A stretch of 23,342 bases of DNA from Elysia marginata (Eukaryota; Mollusca; Gastropoda; Plakobranchidae). A program made the position numbers and the translations under genes. The notes below the pieces were generated by a model. The model saw only the letters and a list, made by a program, of their open reading frames with translations, searched no databases and was not told the origin of the DNA. The stretch spans positions 8,414 through 31,755 of the forward strand of contig BMAT01011193.1 in NCBI GenBank assembly GCA_019649035.1, in the 5' to 3' direction. Positions 18,991 to 23,342 of this stretch are shown here, one piece after another (the first letter of the stretch is position 1; each line of letters starts with the position of its first letter).

Positions 18991-19835
18991 CAGCCACAGC
19001 CTTGACAAATTTACTTACAGAGTCTACAACACAGCTTATGTAACCTGTTAATACACACAAAGAACTGAGCTTTAAGTGTTTTTCATAATCTTCATATGTA
19101 GATACACCATAAAGGATATAAACTTCATTAATGTAGGCTACTTGTTATCAATTTGGACATTTTAATAACTGCCTACGGAATGCTTCGATTTTATTGTGCC
19201 TAAAAGGAAGTCCCACAATTTCAGCTTTCACTGCTTCTTTACCTAAGTATAATATGATATTGCAAGAGACAACATGTTTTCAGTGTATAGTGTACAATGT
19301 ACAAAGGGACCGTTTCACTCAGAAGAATTGGCCTGGAAAATCCAGCTTTCTCTCGAGTTTGGAACCACTTATATTATTGACTTCAGCTTCATTTCATTAA
19401 GTATTGTTTTCTTTTATCTTGTTCTCATGGATAAAAACATTCATCACTGCAATTCATTGCTATGATTACACCCACTGGTTACTTTACTAACTTTTCATTA
19501 TATTTTGACTTTGGCGCCTATATTGCTGGGTCTTTGCTCTGTCATTGTTCTTAGAACCATGACGCCAGCTGTTTTTTTTACTAACTCGATTTAGATACCC
19601 TTTAATTTTGAAAATTTTGAAAGACCTGTCAATTTTCTACTTGTACACTCTCTGGGTAATTTCTATTGATAATTTACAGGTTTGCTCGGCAACTTAACCT
19701 TTTTTGAAATGTAATCTGCACATTACATGTCATAATGCAATATCGCTTCAGTAGCATACTTGATGTATTTAAAGGAGTTCCTACTTGCAGCTCAAGTCTA
19801 ATAATCTGTACAATGAAAGCAAATACATAATATAG
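18991..19835. other. AT-rich stretch right of the array
   Basis: The A, C and B words are no longer found. Short frames (68 and 63 codons, 19194-19465) overlap in two frames of the plus strand and look like chance. Confidence 0.4.
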
Positions 19836-19965
19836 AGGCCACAGTGTTTGTTAACACATCTTGTTATTTCTCCTATCAGAAGCCACAGTGTTAACATATC
19901 TTATCAGTTCTCATATTTTTAGGTCATCATGTTTGTTAATATATATATTTACACCTGATCAGTTC
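19836..19965. repeat. Degenerate ~44-bp tandem repeat
   Basis: GGCCACAGTGTTTGTTAACA at 19837, AGCCACAGTGTTAACATATC at 19881 and GGTCATCATGTTTGTTAATA at 19922 are three diverged copies, each followed by a CCTATCAG/TTATCAG/CTGATCAG word and TTCTC or TTCTT. Confidence 0.65.
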
Positions 19966-21071
19966 TTTAATAGAATATAGTGTTGACTTGTTTGTAAGGT
20001 ATGATAGCCTACTAATGCTTGAGTTTGTTCTTTGTTTTTAGTGTGTACTGGTTCCATATAGGTCTTTGAGTAATAAACCTTTCTGCGCCAATCAGCAACT
20101 TCTTAGCATTACTATCCACATGTAAAGTGACAAACATTAGGAATGTAAATCTTTCAGATTTAAGCTAATTTCAGCTTCCCCCCCCCCCCCTAAAATCTGG
20201 AATTTCTGCTCAAAATTTGAAAATGAATCAGTAATTCAAGACCTGCTTGCAAGTAGCTCTTTGCAGTATGAAACTTAACTAAAAGCACAACTTTTGCTTT
20301 TATAAGCCTTCTAAAGAGTTGCCCTGGCCTATTGTTGTTTCATAGTGCTGTTGATTCCAAAGAATAAAGAGCCTAGCATTGTTTTCAGCTTGTTATTTCA
20401 TTTGCCTTTTACAACCTTGAAACTTTTATGCCTTCCCCTCTGAAGCACTCTTACAGTAACCCTGAGCACATAATTCTGTATAGATTCATGCAATGAGCTC
20501 ACAGCTAATTGTTTCCATTCCACCAACTATTCTACAATTTTCGTAAACAGTAGGCTTATGCAGTTCTAGTGACCAAACTTTATGAAACCTTGCATTTTAT
20601 CTCATACCATTTGCACAATCACATTATTTGAATCCTCAGGGGTTTTTAATAGAACCTATGTATTTTATGTTTGCGTAGACCCCCTCCTAGTACTAATGCC
20701 CAGAGTGAGCTGCAACAGTCACACTTGTTAAATTGGATTCATTTTAAGCTTTGCCTGGCTTTCCTTTATGCTAGAAGAAGATTTTGTAAACCTTGTGGCT
20801 TTTACACCTTTCTAATATCTATTTCCCACGACCTTGTATATTTGATATGATTTATACAATTCTCCTTTGGTTTTGTATATCTTTTCATTGAAGGCCAACG
20901 TTGCCAGTTGCATTTGTAAAAAGTAGGCAAGTGGGCTTGTAAACACTGTGACGGTCTCAAGCCCGTTTCTATTTTTTTTTTTATATTCTACTTTCTAGCC
21001 CAAGCTGAAACTAGGGACTCATTAGTTTTTGGAAAAAGCATTTATACGAATACTATTACTAACTACCCTTT
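19966..21071. other. AT-rich stretch with C13 tract
   Basis: No open frames of note. It holds a run of 13 C at 20178-20190 and AATAAA words at about 20072 and 20363. In AT-rich DNA such hexamers are expected by chance, so no polyadenylation site is claimed. Parts could be a long 3' untranslated region, but nothing proves it. Confidence 0.4.
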
Positions 21072-21228
21072 GGTGAATCATAACATTTTATTTTTGGTTT
21101 ACTGGATACTGGTAGTATTGAAATTACTCACTTCCTAAAATACTTTTCCTAGTTTTCTTTTGGCGTATCATTATATTTTATTTTTGGTTTACTGGATACC
21201 TGTAGTATTCAAACTCCTCATTCCTTAC
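21072..21228. repeat. 90-bp period duplication
   Basis: GGTGAATCATAACATTTTA at 21072 recurs as GGCGTATCATTATATTTTA at 21162. Both continue with TTTTTGGTTTACTGGATAC and GTAGTATT. Similarity fades after about 65 bases of each copy. Confidence 0.9.
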
Positions 21229-21638
21229 TTCTCTTTGTCACCTCATATAAATAATAATGGCCCCTCTTGAATATAGTGTAAAACAGGAATAGATTTGAGA
21301 TGGCATTTTCAATTTAATTCAAGGCCCTGTTGTATTTATAATGGTTTTTTTAATCACATGTAGCCTTTATGCTTTCAGAGTTACTTCATCAAGTATTTAT
21401 GTTTCTTCTCTGTCATACATAAAATATCTGAACTATTATTGTAGGTTCACAACAAGGACCATATTTTGAGGTGTTTTTTTCCCCTTCTGTAAACTCTTAT
21501 CATTTTCCTTGTCTTGCTCTTACTGAAGTTTTTGCACTTACATCTAAAACCTACATTATTTTTGTTCTGCGCGTACTTCTGCCTTGTGTATCACTAGCTA
21601 TTCAGTTTTGTAAGGTCAAGATTTGAATTTCTGCTAGG

Positions 21639-21639
21639 N
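21639..21639. other. Undetermined base (N)
   Basis: A single N in CTGCTAGGNTCTCTC. It marks an unresolved base in the source assembly, with no biological meaning. Confidence 0.99.
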
Positions 21640-21735
21640 TCTCTCTTCTTCTTAAGCATTCGTTTTTTGTCACGGAGAAGCGTATACATGGGGCAAAATA
21701 ACAAATGCATCGGTTCTATACAACTTTAATGCTTT

Positions 21736-22077
21736 GTGTCAAATGAAGAAACAAAGTTCAATAAAGGTGGCGTGGGTCATTTATCAGAATTATACTCAAG
21801 CCTCTGTTGTTATGTGTGGAACATAGTCCACAATATTTACTGTAGTATAGTTCATTTTTGTTTTAGAGATGTAATGTGTGTTAAATTTGTAAACCTCCTT
21901 TGTTTGTTCAATACAAGATGCAAATGTTATAATCCTTTAACAATTGGCAAAAAGATGCACCATCTTTCATCTGAGATCAAGTGTCCAGACCAAATGACAT
22001 GGTGCTGCAAAACTGAAGATCTACACATTTCTCTCTTTGGGAAAAAAAACAAACCAAAATCAGATTCCAGACATTAA
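21736..22077 (+). other. 113-codon open frame, coding doubtful
   Basis: Open from a GTG at 21736 to TAA at 22077. The first ATG is at 21874 and leaves 67 residues. The C-terminal half is Cys-, Lys- and Asp-containing (KCPDQMTWCCKTEDLHIS) and less compositional than other frames here, but I recognise no family. No splice sites or promoter can be assigned. It could be a chance frame, a small secreted-type protein exon or a relic. Confidence 0.15.
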
Positions 22078-22479
22078 AGTTAGGTCTGAATCAAAGGGTG
22101 GGAGACATTCAAAAATGTTTTACTGATTCAATGATTGTTTACCTGTGAGTGTTATGTTTTCTGAACCATTCCAACAAAACGGAAAGGAAAATTGAAATAA
22201 CGCACACAAAAATCAGAACCGCTAGAAAAAAATTTATTATCTTCTCAGTTCAACATTGTGTACAGAGATAAAATCTGTTGTTTTAGTAACAGGTACTGAG
22301 TAGCTGGTTACCCTTGAATTATGAAAATGGATGCTTTTCTCCCTCTTTGACTGATATTAGTTATTACAAATGCCATAATTTTCATTTGATTTTGAAGATT
22401 CTTTATATGTGAAAAAATCATTTTGGAAGGAAATAATCTCAATAAGTGTTCAGTACCTTAACGGTTTACCAAAAACTTA
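22078..22479. other. AT-rich stretch, nothing recognised
   Basis: No repeats or frames of note except TAGCTGGTTACCC near 22302, which shares GGTTAC with the minisatellite further right. Confidence 0.45.
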
Positions 22480-22671
22480 ATGCAGTCAACTGTGTCTGAG
22501 TTGAACTTGAAGTTACTCAAGTTGGTTTCAGTTAGGAAGCAAATTTGCACTTTTTCTGTGTCATATGGCGACAATACTGTTAATGTTATACATAAAGGAG
22601 ACTTGCACATAACTTGTGAAGTCCCAATTGCTTGTGAACAGCTAATTACGAGGAACTCAAAGTGTAACTAG
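22480..22671 (+). other. 63-codon ATG open frame, coding doubtful
   Basis: Starts at a true ATG and reads MQSTVSELNLKLLKLVSV..., then SYGDNTVNVIHKGDLHIT, and ends at TAG. The GDN..V...GKGD-like flavour recalls a retroelement protease-flanking segment, but that is a loose impression on few residues. No reverse transcriptase, integrase or terminal repeats are near. Confidence 0.15.
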
Positions 22672-22689
22672 GCCCACTTATTCAGATAA

Positions 22690-23092
22690 CTGTAACATAA
22701 GCTGCATTGGAAATCTGTTACTGCATGAAACAGGAGCTATGGGCATCTAAGAAACTGGTTATCTTATTTATTTGAAAATTATTACAATATCTTATGAAAA
22801 TGACTGTCATAGGAGTTTGTGGAAATATAAAAAAAAATGGCACATGAAACACAAGCCTACATAGGAAATAGGTTACTCCATTGTGAGTTATACTTATAAG
22901 ATATACATGAGCTACCTAGAAAATTCATAACTTAACTAAAACATGATATACCCAGAAAATGGATTACGGTATTTATACATAAACATGAACTACTTAGAAA
23001 TTTGATCTGCCTAGAAATTCACTTGATTCAGTGTGTAACTTTTCAATCATATTAGTAACTAATTACTTATTGAAAGCTTAGCTACCCAGGAA
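22690..23092. repeat. Degenerate repeats with CATGA and GGTTAC words
   Basis: Units of irregular length recur: CATGAAACAGGAGCTATGGG, ACATGAAACACAAGCCTACA, ACATGAGCTACCTAGAAAA, ACATGATATACCCAGAAAA, ACATGAACTACTTAGAAA, each followed by a GGTTAC/GGATTAC/ATAACTT-like end. They look like older versions of the neighbouring minisatellite. Confidence 0.55.
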
Positions 23093-23342
23093 CTTGGTTA
23101 CTTACTCAGTTATTAATGAAACAATACCGTAGTTTCTTGGTTATTAGTGAAACAATACCGTAGTTTACTGGTTACCATATCAAACACTATATTAATATCT
23201 TTGTTACTAGCAAAACAATATTGTAGTATCTACGTTACCGTATAAAAAAATTCATAATATATTTGTTATTAGTGAAAGAATACCGTAGTATCCTGGTTAT
23301 TAGTGAAACAATACCGTAGGATCTTGGTTACTAGTGAAACAA
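23093..23342. repeat. 31-bp minisatellite, runs off the window
   Basis: TACCGTAG occurs at 23125, 23156, 23281 and 23312 and as TATTGTAG at 23219, i.e. at steps of 31 or about 62 bases. Each is followed by T(A/T)TC, TTGGTTATTAG and TGAAACAA. About eight units are visible. Those near 23173-23205 and 23235-23262 are strongly degenerate, and the end units are the most regular, suggesting the array continues and homogenises to the right. Confidence 0.9.

Noticed and set aside
18640-19008. 122-codon minus-strand frame as a gene
   Set aside because: It coincides with the GC-richest B block, where the plus strand is open too, and no domain or start context supports it. The other B copies do not keep this frame.
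20068-20370. AATAAA polyadenylation signals
   Set aside because: The hexamer is frequent by chance at this composition, and no upstream coding exon or clear downstream GT-rich element ties it to a transcript.
21736-22077. Granulin- or Shisa-like cysteine protein from the CPDQMTWCC segment
   Set aside because: Only a few cysteines agree and the required cysteine spacing of either family is absent, so the likeness is superficial.
22480-22671. Copia-type retroelement fragment
   Set aside because: A vague GDN/GKGD-like pattern only. No protease Asp-Ser-Gly motif, integrase, reverse transcriptase or terminal repeats nearby.
1-23342. Bacterial-type gene content (operons, ribosome binding sites, IS elements, CRISPR)
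   Set aside because: No long open frames, no gene packing and no regularly spaced repeat-spacer array. Base composition and repeats fit animal nuclear DNA. Listed short frames mostly overlap one another on both strands.

Overview
This window looks like non-coding animal nuclear DNA. It is AT-rich and full of poly-T, poly-A and pyrimidine tracts. It has no operon-like gene packing, and its longest open frames are only about 110-120 codons and match no family I recognise. The palindrome TCTAGATCTAGA near the left end and frequent words such as TAGGCCTA and GTAGGCTA fit a marine or freshwater invertebrate, possibly a heterobranch gastropod mollusc. That placement rests on remembered word use and is weak. 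I find no convincing protein-coding gene, tRNA, rRNA, CRISPR array or intact transposon.

Left part (1-4.5 kb): a GC-rich edge (1-125) that could be the end of an exon on either strand, a cluster of TCTAGATCTAGA palindromes, long AT-rich stretches, and an isolated GC-rich island at about 2205-2545.

Middle and right part (4.6-19 kb): the main structure is an old, strongly diverged array of tandem units, all in the same direction. Each better-preserved unit has, in order, block A (a TTAGGT-like word, then GTGYGAAAATGCC, a pyrimidine tract and CAG/TAG, much like a 3' splice acceptor); about 160-200 bases later block C (CTGGTTTGACT); about 200-250 bases later block B (CTTCCATGCTTTCATCTGAG and a following 300-400 bp GC-richer stretch, relatively poor in stops in some frames); and, in B, a second pyrimidine-tract-plus-CAG element (D). 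Between the blocks the sequence is AT-rich and I cannot align it by eye. At least 13 A-C pairs are visible, usually 0.9-1.3 kb apart, and seven B blocks lie between 12.6 and 19 kb. Short islands of similarity separated by unalignable spacer look like repeated exons, or some other repeated non-coding functional element, rather than an ordinary satellite.

Overlaid on this are younger local duplications: a 135-bp repeat (6.68-7.06 kb), a 72-bp near-identical duplication (9756-9899), a 79-bp and a 15-bp duplication (about 14.0-14.2 kb), a 22-bp duplication (13.33 kb), a 44-bp repeat (19.84 kb) and a 90-bp period (21.07 kb).

Right end (19-23.3 kb): AT-rich sequence without the array, containing a C13 tract and one undetermined base. 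It then grades through degenerate GGTTAC-containing repeats into a clear 31-bp minisatellite that runs off the window at 23342. All alignments here were made by eye. The module boundaries are approximate.
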